This document shows positions 1 through 7,601 of a stretch of DNA of 64,000 nucleotides, one piece after another. The translations under genes and the position numbers were made by a program. Where the stretch lies: assembly GCF_014202335.1 (NCBI RefSeq), contig NZ_JACHGP010000003.1, positions 1 to 64,000 on the forward strand, written 5' to 3'. The notes below the pieces were generated by a model that worked only from the letters and a program-made list of their open reading frames with translations, did no database searches and was not told the origin of the DNA. This stretch comes from Mycobacterium sp. AZCC_0083 (lineage in GTDB: Bacteria > Actinomycetota > Actinomycetes > Mycobacteriales > Mycobacteriaceae). Position 1 is the stretch's first letter. Each line of letters opens with the position of its first letter.

Positions 1-70
1 TCCGCCACCACAGCACCTACGACGAACACACCGCCTGGGCACACCGCCAACCCGCCAAAGCCGCTTGACA
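1..70 (+). mobile_element. 3' end of an insertion sequence, with the transposase C-terminus (partial)
   Basis: A reading frame enters from the left edge and stops at TGA 66-68, ending in about 21 residues (RHHSTYDEHTAWAHRQPAKAA). The TGA is followed directly by CA, so the DNA ends TTGACA. Several IS families, including IS3- and IS481-like elements, have termini of the form TGT...ACA with the transposase stop codon inside the end. The sequence immediately to the right is the broken end of an acyltransferase gene, which fits an insertion boundary at about 70. The element family cannot be named from this fragment. Confidence 0.45.
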
Positions 71-385
71 CCTTACGAACCTGGGATGTCTAACCAGATC
101 GGCGGCCGGGGTGCGGAACAAGATGTCGGCGGTAAGGGTATACACCGGCCGGTCATAGCCGAACCGTTCGTAGAAGTCGACGGCGAAGACCGGCATGTCC
201 ATTGCGATCACGCCCCCGGAATGGTTCGACACCACCAACGCTCCACCGGGCGGAATCGATTCCAGGCCCCGCGCCTCGGAGCGATGCCATCGCTTGGCAA
301 GCGGTCGCACGATATTCATGAAGCGTTGAGTCAGCTCTGGGTCCGATTTGGCGATGTCGCCTTGGGCGGCGCGGGTGCCGCTCAT
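71..385 (-). pseudogene. Truncated PlsC-like acyltransferase, cut by the insertion sequence
   Basis: The frame starts at ATG 385, overlapping the BVMO stop codon (ATGA), and encodes about 100 residues typical of the N-terminal part of a lysophospholipid acyltransferase. The acyltransferase motif VVSNHSGG is visible, followed by a VYTLTADILFRTPAADLVRHPRF segment. Members normally run to about 250-320 residues. Here homology stops near position 75 and the frame reads about 18 codons into the insertion sequence before stopping at 17. The second half, including the glycerol-phosphate-binding block, is missing, so the protein is probably inactive. The overlap says it was once translationally coupled to the BVMO. 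Confidence 0.7.
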
Positions 386-2316
386 CCTCGCACCCCCACG
401 TCGCCCAGCGCCGGTTCGGTGACGAAGTCTGCCAACTCCGCATCGTGGGTCTTCAACCAGTAGTCGACGACGCGGTACGGCGAATTGTTGACAACCCGTC
501 CTCGCTTGTTTCGGTAGTAGGTCGTCATCCCCGGATGGCTCCACACCATCTTCGAATGCGCTTCGTCGACCTCGTTCACCCAACCGTCGTGCGCCTCAGT
601 TCGGCATTCCACTGCGCCGATGCCACGTTCGATCATCTTCGTGATGACATCAATGATGTAGCGGCCCTGCGATTCTCCGATGAAGAAGTATGAGCCGCCT
701 GCACCGGAGTTCGTATTGGGGCCATACATCAGGAACAGGTTCGGAAAACCCGGCACCGTGATGCCTAGGTACGCGGTCGCGTCGTCGTCGCCCCAGATGT
801 CGCGCAGCCGCTTGCCGCCTCGCCCGACGAACTCGATCGGCTGTAGGTAGCGGGTCGTTTCAAAACCGGTGGAGAACACCACGACATCGGTCTCCACCTC
901 ATCACCGCTCTGGCTGACGACACCGCGATTGGTAATGCTGTCGACACCTTCGGTAAGCAGTTCGACGTTGTCACGCTTGAGCGCAGCGAACCAGCCGTTG
1001 TCGAGCAGCATGCGCTTTCCGAACGGCGGGTATTGCGGTAGGCACTTCTCGATCAGCTCCGGCCTGTCTGCGAGCTGGCCCTCGAGATAGCGGGTGAAGT
1101 AGCGGCGATGGCCATCGTTGACGGCGTTGAGTGAGCGGCCCGAATGCTCCCATTGCGGGTCGATTTGCAATGACGGATGAACTCGATCGTTGAAGACCCA
1201 CGCGAGCCGGAAGCGATACCAGGCCTGGTAGTACGGCACGTGGTCCATCAGGTAGTGCACATCCTCGGGTACGGGTGCGAAGTATTCTGCGCACGGTCCG
1301 ACCCACTGGGGAGAGCGTTGGAACACGGTTACCTGTGAGACCTTGTCGGCAATCGCCGGCACCACCTGCATCGCGCTGGCACCCGTGCCGATCACCGCGA
1401 CACGCTTCCCGGTGACGTCCAAGTTCTCCGGCCAGTTCGCCGTGTGGAACATTGGTCCGGTGAAGCGCTCCATGCCCGGGATGTCGGGGGTCTTCGGTTT
1501 GTTGAAGAGCCCGACGGCGCTGATGAGGAGGTTGGCGGAAACAGCACGCTCCGAGCCGTCACTGTCACGGGATGTGAGCTCCCATGTTTGCGTTGCTTCG
1601 TCGTACACCGCCCTGGCGACTTCGGTGCCGAAAATGATATGGCGCCGCAGATCGAAGTGATCGACAGCGTCTGCGATGTACGCCGCCATCTCGTTGCGCT
1701 TGGCAAAGTGGGTCGACCAATGTCGCGGGAAGAAGGAGAACGAGTACAAGTAGCTGGGCGTATCGACGCCTGCGCCGGGGTAGGTGTTGGTGAGCCAGAC
1801 GCCGCCGACCTCCTGCTCGCGTTCGAGGATGACGAACGGGATTCCCAGCTCGCGCAACCGGACCGCGGCAATGATTCCCGAGATTCCCGCACCGATGATC
1901 GCGACCCGGAAGTCCTTGGGGTGTAGCGGTTTCGGCGGCACTGTTGGGACCAACCCCATCTCGTCACGCATGACCCGTTCATATTCGTCCGGAATCTCCT
2001 CGGCCATGCAGATACTCAACATCCGGCGCAGCAGTTCGGGATTCGGTATCGACACGGCCGCGGCCCGGCCGATGGACCAGGCCATGATTGCCGACGCGGC
2101 GGACGCGCGAATCTCTTCGGCGATCCCGGGCGGAAAGCCACCCGCGTCATTGGGACCCAAGCCCGAGGAGCGCACCGGGCGAAAGGGATCGTCGAGCCAA
2201 CGCTGATCGCCAGTCAGCTGAAATAGCACCATCGTCAGCGTGGGCAAATTGGCAACACCCAGAGCCCGCTTCAACCGCGCTTCATCGACCGGGCAGTGCG
2301 GCTCAATCATCGACAT
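382..2316 (-). CDS. Baeyer-Villiger monooxygenase (HAPMO-like, 644 aa)
   Basis: FAD/NADPH-dependent monooxygenase expected to insert oxygen next to a ketone, giving an ester or lactone. The FAD Rossmann motif GAGISG is at about 142-147. The type I BVMO fingerprint FTGPMFHTANW (FxGxxxHxxxW) is at 285-295, followed by the NADPH Rossmann motif GTGASAM at about 310. The roughly 130-residue N-terminal extension before the first Rossmann fold and the total length match 4-hydroxyacetophenone monooxygenase-type enzymes rather than the 500-540 aa cyclohexanone type. ATG 2316 is preceded by GGAGGAG at good spacing. The 3' end overlaps the disrupted acyltransferase. The substrate is unknown; the surrounding genes suggest a terpenoid or steroid-like ketone. 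Confidence 0.93.
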   Translation of the reverse strand: MSMIEPHCPVDEARLKRALGVANLPTLTMVLFQLTGDQRWLDDPFRPVRSSGLGPNDAGGFPPGIAEEIRASAASAIMAWSIGRAAAVSIPNPELLRRMLSICMAEEIPDEYERVMRDEMGLVPTVPPKPLHPKDFRVAIIGAGISGIIAAVRLRELGIPFVILEREQEVGGVWLTNTYPGAGVDTPSYLYSFSFFPRHWSTHFAKRNEMAAYIADAVDHFDLRRHIIFGTEVARAVYDEATQTWELTSRDSDGSERAVSANLLISAVGLFNKPKTPDIPGMERFTGPMFHTANWPENLDVTGKRVAVIGTGASAMQVVPAIADKVSQVTVFQRSPQWVGPCAEYFAPVPEDVHYLMDHVPYYQAWYRFRLAWVFNDRVHPSLQIDPQWEHSGRSLNAVNDGHRRYFTRYLEGQLADRPELIEKCLPQYPPFGKRMLLDNGWFAALKRDNVELLTEGVDSITNRGVVSQSGDEVETDVVVFSTGFETTRYLQPIEFVGRGGKRLRDIWGDDDATAYLGITVPGFPNLFLMYGPNTNSGAGGSYFFIGESQGRYIIDVITKMIERGIGAVECRTEAHDGWVNEVDEAHSKMVWSHPGMTTYYRNKRGRVVNNSPYRVVDYWLKTHDAELADFVTEPALGDVGVRG

Positions 2317-2365
2317 GGCACGCCTTCTCCTCCGGTTGCCTGGGCCCGACCGACGGCCTCAGGTG

Positions 2366-2381
2366 CCTAATTTCAGTTAGA
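2366..2381. promoter_or_regulatory. Candidate operator CTAA-N6-TTAG upstream of the BVMO gene
   Basis: An AT-rich palindrome (CCTAATTTCAGTTAGA) lies about 50 bp upstream of the BVMO start in otherwise GC-rich DNA. The same CTAA-N6-TTAG layout recurs at 31243-31260 upstream of a CaiB gene. The rest of the 2317-2559 gap shows no gene. Regulator unknown. Confidence 0.3.
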
Positions 2382-2559
2382 TTTTACATTTATTGACGGT
2401 AGAGGACAACACGCTAATTGACGACTTTGGTCGTCCTATACAGGTGCTTTTCGTCACAGAACAACCACCTAGAGGACAAATCAGTCGTAGAAACCGGTGG
2501 TGTACTCAGCGGGACGGGTGGCCACGCGTCATGTGGGCCACGCGACGACACTCCAGCGG

Positions 2560-4143
2560 TCAACGCCCCAGTCGGCGCCGCCAGTCGTGGGCACCGAGCA
2601 GGCGCACCAGCTTGGCCTGGATCTTGCTCTTGCGAGGTGCATACGGGTACCAGTGCGGCTCCGCACTGAGATGGACCCGCTCGGAGACCACAGACTGTTG
2701 TCGGCAGAACTTGAGGATGCCGGCGGCACCGCCGGAGCGGCTGCCCACACCCGATTCCTTCCAACCACTCATCGGAATGGTCAGTTGAAAGGTGCTCATC
2801 ATGACGTTGTTCTGGTTGACCGCACCGGCCTCGAGCTGGCGTGTGATCCGGTCGCAGCGTCGTGAGTCGCGCGTCCACACGCTGGCACTCAACCCGTAAC
2901 GCGAATCGTTGGCCAGCCTCACCGCTTCGGCTTCGTCGGCCACCTTCATGATCGGCAGGGTGGGACCGAAGGTTTCGTCGCGCATGCACTGCATGCTGTG
3001 ATCCACGTCGACGAGGACGGTCGGTTCGAAGAACTGACCGTCTCGGCCGCGCTTTCCGCCGGTGAGCACCCGCGCGCCCTTAGCCACCGCGTCGTTGACG
3101 TGTTCTTCGACGATGTCCAGTTGAGCCGGCGTACACATGGCCCCGACGTCAGTGCTGAAACTGCCGTCCTGGTCCATGCCTTGACGAAGGCTCTGCACCT
3201 TGCCGGTGACCTTTGCGACGAACTCGTCGAACACCGGGGCTTCCACGTAGACGCGCTCTACCGAGATACAGATCTGGCCCGAATTCCACATGGCGCCCCA
3301 CGCTGCGGCGCTCGAGGCGCGATCGATGTCGGCATCGGACAACACGATCATCGGATCCTTGCCGCCCAGTTCAAGACTGCAGGGAATCAGTCGCTCACCC
3401 GCACGGGCGGCAATCTTGCGTCCCGTGTGCGTCGAGCCTGTGAACATGACCATGTCGACTTCCTCGACGACAGCCGCGCCGGTCTGTGGGCCGCCGGTCA
3501 CGTTGGCCAGGACGGGGGGTGCCCCGATGTCCTCCAGCCAGCCTCTGGTGGCCTCCCCCCACGTCAATGGGGTGAACTCCGATGGCTTGAAAAGCACTGC
3601 TGCGCCTGCCATCAACGCTGCCACACCATCGAGCATCGGACCGCCCAGCGGGCCGTTCCACGGAGTGAGCATCCCCACGAGCTGATACGGGCGGGCAAAA
3701 ACACGCAGTTTCTTGGTCAAGCCGCCAGCTCCCCAGCCAGCGATCTTGCGGTCGGCGAGGAATTCGGCGGCATGCCCGCTGTAGTAGTTGATCAGGTCCA
3801 CCGCCATGGAAATCTCAAGCGAGGCGTCACCCCATGACTTGCCGGTCTCTTCCTGCATGATGCCGACCAGACGGGATTCGTTGTCCAGGATCCAGTCCAG
3901 GAAATTACGCATGTGGATCGCCCGTCCGTTCGGGCCGAGCGCCTCCCACGCTGGCTGGGCCGCCCGGAGTTGTGCGGCAGCGGCAGCTACAGCGGCGGGA
4001 CCCAGATCGGGGACACACCCCACCACCCGCCCGTCAGCGGGGCAGCGAACCTCGATGACTGCGCCGTCGCCGGCGAGATCGCCCTCTCCGGACCGGGGAT
4101 CTGCTTGTGTTGTAGCCACTTTCAACTCCTCTGCTATCGACAT
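2560..4143 (-). CDS. Aldehyde dehydrogenase (NAD(P)+), last gene of a ten-gene operon
   Basis: ALDH superfamily enzyme oxidising an aldehyde to a carboxylate. The nucleotide-binding stretch (FTGSTHTGRKI) lies near 234-244, the catalytic Glu in LELGGKDP near 258 and the nucleophilic Cys in NSGQICIS near 292. The length (527 aa) is slightly above the usual 480-500 because of N- and C-terminal extensions. ATG 4143 overlaps the upstream MaoC stop (TGATG); GTG 4146 is an alternative. Its position at the end of an operon with CoA-transferase, hydratases and an aldolase-like protein suggests it clears an aldehyde released by chain cleavage. That role is an inference. Confidence 0.93.
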   Translation of the reverse strand: MSIAEELKVATTQADPRSGEGDLAGDGAVIEVRCPADGRVVGCVPDLGPAAVAAAAAQLRAAQPAWEALGPNGRAIHMRNFLDWILDNESRLVGIMQEETGKSWGDASLEISMAVDLINYYSGHAAEFLADRKIAGWGAGGLTKKLRVFARPYQLVGMLTPWNGPLGGPMLDGVAALMAGAAVLFKPSEFTPLTWGEATRGWLEDIGAPPVLANVTGGPQTGAAVVEEVDMVMFTGSTHTGRKIAARAGERLIPCSLELGGKDPMIVLSDADIDRASSAAAWGAMWNSGQICISVERVYVEAPVFDEFVAKVTGKVQSLRQGMDQDGSFSTDVGAMCTPAQLDIVEEHVNDAVAKGARVLTGGKRGRDGQFFEPTVLVDVDHSMQCMRDETFGPTLPIMKVADEAEAVRLANDSRYGLSASVWTRDSRRCDRITRQLEAGAVNQNNVMMSTFQLTIPMSGWKESGVGSRSGGAAGILKFCRQQSVVSERVHLSAEPHWYPYAPRKSKIQAKLVRLLGAHDWRRRLGR

Positions 4144-4619
4144 CACTGGCTGGCTTGGCTGGCGCAGAGCACCAAAGCGGCCCGCCGCGCAGTACAGACA
4201 GCTTCTCCCCGCTGGTTGCGGCCACGGTGCTCGAACGTCACCACTCCCTGGCCCGGTCGTGAGGTGGACAACCGTTTGTCGACGATCTCGGTCTCGGCCG
4301 TCAGGGTGTCCCCGGTGAAAACCGGTGTGGGAAAGCGGATCTCGGAGAAGCCAAGATTGGCGACAGTGGTTCCTTCGGTGAGGTCGGCGACGCTGAGGCC
4401 CACCACGGTCGACATGGTGAACAAGCTGTTGACCAAGCGTTGGCCGAACTCCTGGGTTTGCGAGAACGCCGCATCCAAGTGCAGGCTTTGGGTGTTCATG
4501 GTCAGGGTGGTGAACAGCACGTTGTCGGCCTCAGTCACGGTGCGGCCGGGTCGGTGCTCGTAGACGTCGCCGACGATGAGTTCTTCGAGATATTTGCCTC
4601 GGCGACGGTGGACGGTCAC
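4143..4619 (-). CDS. MaoC-like dehydratase (hotdog fold, 158 aa)
   Basis: Single-hotdog MaoC protein expected to hydrate or dehydrate a CoA thioester. The segment TMNTQSLHLDAAF followed by FGQRLVNSLFTMS resembles the mesaconyl-CoA hydratase/beta-methylmalyl-CoA dehydratase subgroup. It is distinct in sequence from the two other MaoC proteins in this operon. The GTG start at 4619 overlaps the CoA-transferase stop by 4 nt (GTGA) and its own stop overlaps the ALDH start. The substrate cannot be deduced. Confidence 0.85.
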   Translation of the reverse strand: MTVHRRRGKYLEELIVGDVYEHRPGRTVTEADNVLFTTLTMNTQSLHLDAAFSQTQEFGQRLVNSLFTMSTVVGLSVADLTEGTTVANLGFSEIRFPTPVFTGDTLTAETEIVDKRLSTSRPGQGVVTFEHRGRNQRGEAVCTARRAALVLCASQASQ

Positions 4620-5872
4620 AACATTGCCTCTTCGTTAGATGCCAACGCCTGCCGGTGGTCGGGATGGGCGATGGCAATCAGTGCCTGTCGTCGCTCAGCC
4701 AAGCTTCGACCATCGAGGCGAGCAACTCCGTACTCGGTCACCACGATGTCGACCATCGATCGGGGGATGGTCACGGTGCCGACAGCGGCGACGATGCGTG
4801 ACCGGGACCCGTCGGGTGTCGTTGATGGCAGGGCGATCACGCGCATACCGCCGGGCGAGCGGGTGGCTGCGTCAATGAAGTCGAGGCTGCCGCCGATGCC
4901 CGATATCTGGCGCCCACGGATCGTCTCACTGTTCACCTGACCGAGAATATCCACCTCGATCGCGGTGTTGACCGACACGAATCGCTCTGTCCGCCCCAGA
5001 CCAACGGCATCGTGGGCGATCGAAGAAGGGTACACAGCCACCGCAGGGTTACGGTCGGCGAATCGCATCAGTCGCTCAGTGCCCATCAGTTCCGGGGACA
5101 TGATCGCGGGCTGATCACCGCTAGCCTGGATGATTCCCTGATCGAACAAGTCCACCATCTCATCGGTGGCCATCCCCATGAACCGGACGCGCCCGAGATC
5201 CGCCTCGGCCAGTGACGCCACCACCGCCTCAGGAATAGCACCGATGCCAATCTGCAGCGTCGGATTGCTCGGCAACAGGTTCACCACATGTTCTGCGATG
5301 CGATCGCTGACGGCGCTGGGCTTGGCCGAAACATACTGGGGCGTAGGGTCGGCGGTGTCGACAAGGGCATCGAAGATCGATTCGTGGACCATGGTGTTGC
5401 CGAACGTCCACGGCAGGTCTGGATCGACCTCACCGATACGCACGCGCGCCAATCGGAGCGCATCGAGTCCGTATCCAGCGGAAGGCCCCAGTGAGTGGAA
5501 GCCGTGCCGGTCCGCCGGGGTGACCCGTACCAGCGCGACGTCCACGCCCCACGTTGCGAGCAGCGCCGCGATCCTCGAGGCTCGAACCGGCACGAAGGTG
5601 ACGACGCCGTCGGCGACCAGTCCCTTGACCGGTGCTGTGACGTGCCATGTCCGGTACTGCAGTGCCCCACTGGTGACGGACCCGAGGAAGGGGTAGTCGC
5701 CCAGGAGCAACCCTGAGCTCAACGTCCACTCCCGCCCGGGGGCTTCCTTGTCGACTGTCTGGAGCATCGTTGTCGGCGCACCGCAGCCGGGCGCGGCGAC
5801 GATATGTGCACCGTCGTCGACCAGCGTCATGGCTGTGACAGGGTCGACGGTGCGAGCGGCGGCGCGACTCAT
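4616..5872 (-). CDS. Acetyl-CoA hydrolase/CoA-transferase family protein (418 aa)
   Basis: Resembles the 4-hydroxybutyrate/butyrate CoA-transferase group (Cat1/AbfT-like), which moves CoA between an acyl-CoA and a free acid through a glutamyl-CoA intermediate. The glycine-rich GIGAIPEAVVASL segment at about 203-215 and RFMGMATDEMVDLFDQG downstream correspond to the oxyanion/CoA region and the segment carrying the usual catalytic Glu (here in DEM). The DEM context deviates from the common HTEM or HSEM. ATG 5872 overlaps the upstream stop (TAATG). It probably activates the pathway acid in this operon. Confidence 0.85.
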   Translation of the reverse strand: MSRAAARTVDPVTAMTLVDDGAHIVAAPGCGAPTTMLQTVDKEAPGREWTLSSGLLLGDYPFLGSVTSGALQYRTWHVTAPVKGLVADGVVTFVPVRASRIAALLATWGVDVALVRVTPADRHGFHSLGPSAGYGLDALRLARVRIGEVDPDLPWTFGNTMVHESIFDALVDTADPTPQYVSAKPSAVSDRIAEHVVNLLPSNPTLQIGIGAIPEAVVASLAEADLGRVRFMGMATDEMVDLFDQGIIQASGDQPAIMSPELMGTERLMRFADRNPAVAVYPSSIAHDAVGLGRTERFVSVNTAIEVDILGQVNSETIRGRQISGIGGSLDFIDAATRSPGGMRVIALPSTTPDGSRSRIVAAVGTVTIPRSMVDIVVTEYGVARLDGRSLAERRQALIAIAHPDHRQALASNEEAML

Positions 5873-6297
5873 TACGGCCTTGCCGTTGCCGCCGCAACGG
5901 CGTCCTCGGAGAACGCCTCGTCGAAAGCAGTTCCGTCGAACTGGAATTCGTCAACCTCGATCACCCGACCGCCCGCAATCCGATACACCAGGCACTCCCG
6001 AAGCCGAACCGAGTTTTCGCCTACCTGAACGATGCCGTACTGATAGGCGGCGGCATAGTCAGCGCTGGCGGTGATGTCGATGACGTCGAATTGGGCTGGG
6101 CCGGTGAAGATTCGCTTCATCTTGCCGAAGAGGGTCAAGATCGCGCGGCGACCCTCGTAATCGCCGGACAGCACGTTGTGACCAGGCACCCGCCACACGC
6201 AGTTCTCATCGAGGACTGCTTCGATTTCATTGCGGTCCTGGTTCGACAACGCAGCCATTAGCCGGCGCACGACCAGGGCGTTGGGATGTTTAGTCAC
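5872..6297 (-). CDS. SnoaL-like / NTF2-fold protein (141 aa)
   Basis: Small cone-fold protein of the SnoaL/NTF2 superfamily, which contains isomerases, hydratases and ligand-binding proteins; the catalytic role is unknown. Sequence features include NPxALVVRRLMAALSNQDR at the N-terminus and the typical LRECLVYRIAGGRVIEVDEF strand pair near the C-terminus. GTG 6297 is chosen because GGAGG lies 5 nt upstream; the frame is open further upstream but that part is low-complexity and unlike the family. The 16-nt gap to the upstream MaoC gene is the only non-overlapping junction in the operon longer than 1 nt. Confidence 0.8.
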   Translation of the reverse strand: MTKHPNALVVRRLMAALSNQDRNEIEAVLDENCVWRVPGHNVLSGDYEGRRAILTLFGKMKRIFTGPAQFDVIDITASADYAAAYQYGIVQVGENSVRLRECLVYRIAGGRVIEVDEFQFDGTAFDEAFSEDAVAAATARP

Positions 6298-6313
6298 AGT
6301 GGCCTCCGATGAG

Positions 6314-6739
6314 TCAGATGCGGGCGCTGGCGCTGCCCGACAGCACGGTGACGCCGTGCTCGTTGGTGGTGACGATGTCGATCTCGGCGAAGCGGGCGTC
6401 CGGCGCATCACGCAGCTCCCGCACCGTCGCGACCGCGTGCAATGAATCACCGGGCCAGACCGGGTTTACGAAGCGGACCCCATAGCGAACCAGCCGCTCG
6501 CGGCCTATCCACTCGGCGAGGACTAGTTCGGTGGCAGCCATGGCTAGCATCCCGTGAGCCATCACACCGCGATAGCCGGCGCGTACCGCGTATGGCTCGT
6601 CGGTGTGGAGCGGGCTGTAGTCGCCGGAGGCGCCGGCATATTGCACGATCTGGGTGCGAGTTACCTCAGCGATGACCGTGCGTTGGCGGGTGGCTCCGAC
6701 GACCAGATCCTCGCCCACAGACGCGGCCCCACCGCTCAC
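6314..6739 (-). CDS. MaoC-like enoyl-CoA hydratase subunit, with hydratase-2 motif (141 aa)
   Basis: Single-hotdog protein with a clear R-specific hydratase motif, YAGASGDYSPLHTDEPYA, followed by AGYRGVMAHGMLAMA. The Asp and His of the GDYSPLHTD segment are the expected catalytic pair. GTG 6739 overlaps the stop of the neighbouring hotdog gene (GTGA), so the two are translated together. Mycobacterial hydratases of this kind (HadAB, ChsH1-ChsH2) work as heterodimers with one catalytic and one acyl-binding hotdog. I infer that this is the catalytic partner of the 6736-7179 product. Confidence 0.87.
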   Translation of the reverse strand: MSGGAASVGEDLVVGATRQRTVIAEVTRTQIVQYAGASGDYSPLHTDEPYAVRAGYRGVMAHGMLAMAATELVLAEWIGRERLVRYGVRFVNPVWPGDSLHAVATVRELRDAPDARFAEIDIVTTNEHGVTVLSGSASARI

Positions 6740-7179
6740 TGTTCAACCTCGCGGACAGCGAACTCGGTCTCCACCAACACCATTCGTGATCGAAGTACGA
6801 GTTCGTCCGCGGCGTCGCGGTAATCCTTGAGGATCTCCCGGAATAGCAGGTCGCCCGCACGGCGGCTGTGCTTGCGCCAGGTCGCGTTCTCGTACTCGGT
6901 GACGGTCAGGTGGTCACCCACGCGCACGTGTGCGAAGTACTCAAACTCCTGCTCCGCGTGCAAGACGCTGCCACCGATGCGTGATGTGGTGTCAGCCAGT
7001 GCCCCGGACGCCCGCAGGCCGAGCATGTGTGTCGGGTCGAATTGCGCTGCGGTACTCGGGAAGGTAACCGGAATCACCGTTCCCGGTGCCGGTACGCCGT
7101 CGCCCATTTCTTCGTCGCCGACGGCGCGGGCAAACACCATGACATGACCCGGTTCGACTCGAAAAGTGCAGGTGCCCAT
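6736..7179 (-). CDS. N-terminal-type MaoC (FAS1-like dehydratase) subunit (147 aa)
   Basis: Hotdog protein lacking the hydratase-2 Asp/His motif. It has the pattern of non-catalytic partner hotdogs: a VPAPGTVIPVTF segment, HAEQEFEYFAHVRVGD near 75-89 and a conserved Glu/Tyr-rich centre. The frame is open far upstream, but ATG 7179 overlaps the DUF35 stop (TAATG) and begins at the family start. It very likely pairs with the 6314-6739 product. In M. tuberculosis ChsH2 this hotdog is fused to a DUF35 domain; here the DUF35 protein is a separate gene immediately upstream. Confidence 0.8.
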   Translation of the reverse strand: MGTCTFRVEPGHVMVFARAVGDEEMGDGVPAPGTVIPVTFPSTAAQFDPTHMLGLRASGALADTTSRIGGSVLHAEQEFEYFAHVRVGDHLTVTEYENATWRKHSRRAGDLLFREILKDYRDAADELVLRSRMVLVETEFAVREVEQ

Positions 7180-7601
7180 TACGACTCCGACACCGTCGGC
7201 CGGAATCGCGGCAGCGCGCCGCCACCACCGGTGTCGGAGAACACCACCTCGACTCGCTGCCCGATGGCGAGCCCGGCTGGATCGCAATCGATAATGTTGG
7301 ACACCATCTTCGGGCCTTCGTCGAGCTCGATCATTGCCAGGACGTACGCGCCTGCGTTCGCATACTCCAGAATCCCGCGACTGGTGACGGTGTAGCTGTA
7401 TATGGTGCCCCGCCCCGATGCCTCGAAGTCGATCAGGTTGGTGGAGTGGCATTGCGGGCACACGTAGCGCGGGTAGTAACACGCCTGCTCGCAACCACCG
7501 CAGCGTTGCAACAGCAGGGTGCCGGTGAGGGTTGCCGCCCAGAACGCCGCCGTTTCCGGAGCGATCTCGGGAGTCGGTGCGGGCAACTGTGGGGTGCTCA
7601 C
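7179..7601 (-). CDS. DUF35 (Zn-ribbon/OB-fold) protein, partner of the thiolase-like protein (140 aa)
   Basis: The N-terminal zinc ribbon is visible as CGGC (about 34-37) and CPQC (about 48-51) around YYPRYV. An OB-fold with GRGTIYSYTVTSRG and AYVLAMIELDEG follows. Such proteins sit next to non-canonical thiolases or aldolases and stabilise or activate them, as the DUF35 domain of ChsH2 does for Ltp2. GTG 7601 overlaps the stop of the thiolase-like gene (GTGA). The pairing is inferred from order and family knowledge. Confidence 0.88.
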   Translation of the reverse strand: MSTPQLPAPTPEIAPETAAFWAATLTGTLLLQRCGGCEQACYYPRYVCPQCHSTNLIDFEASGRGTIYSYTVTSRGILEYANAGAYVLAMIELDEGPKMVSNIIDCDPAGLAIGQRVEVVFSDTGGGGALPRFRPTVSES

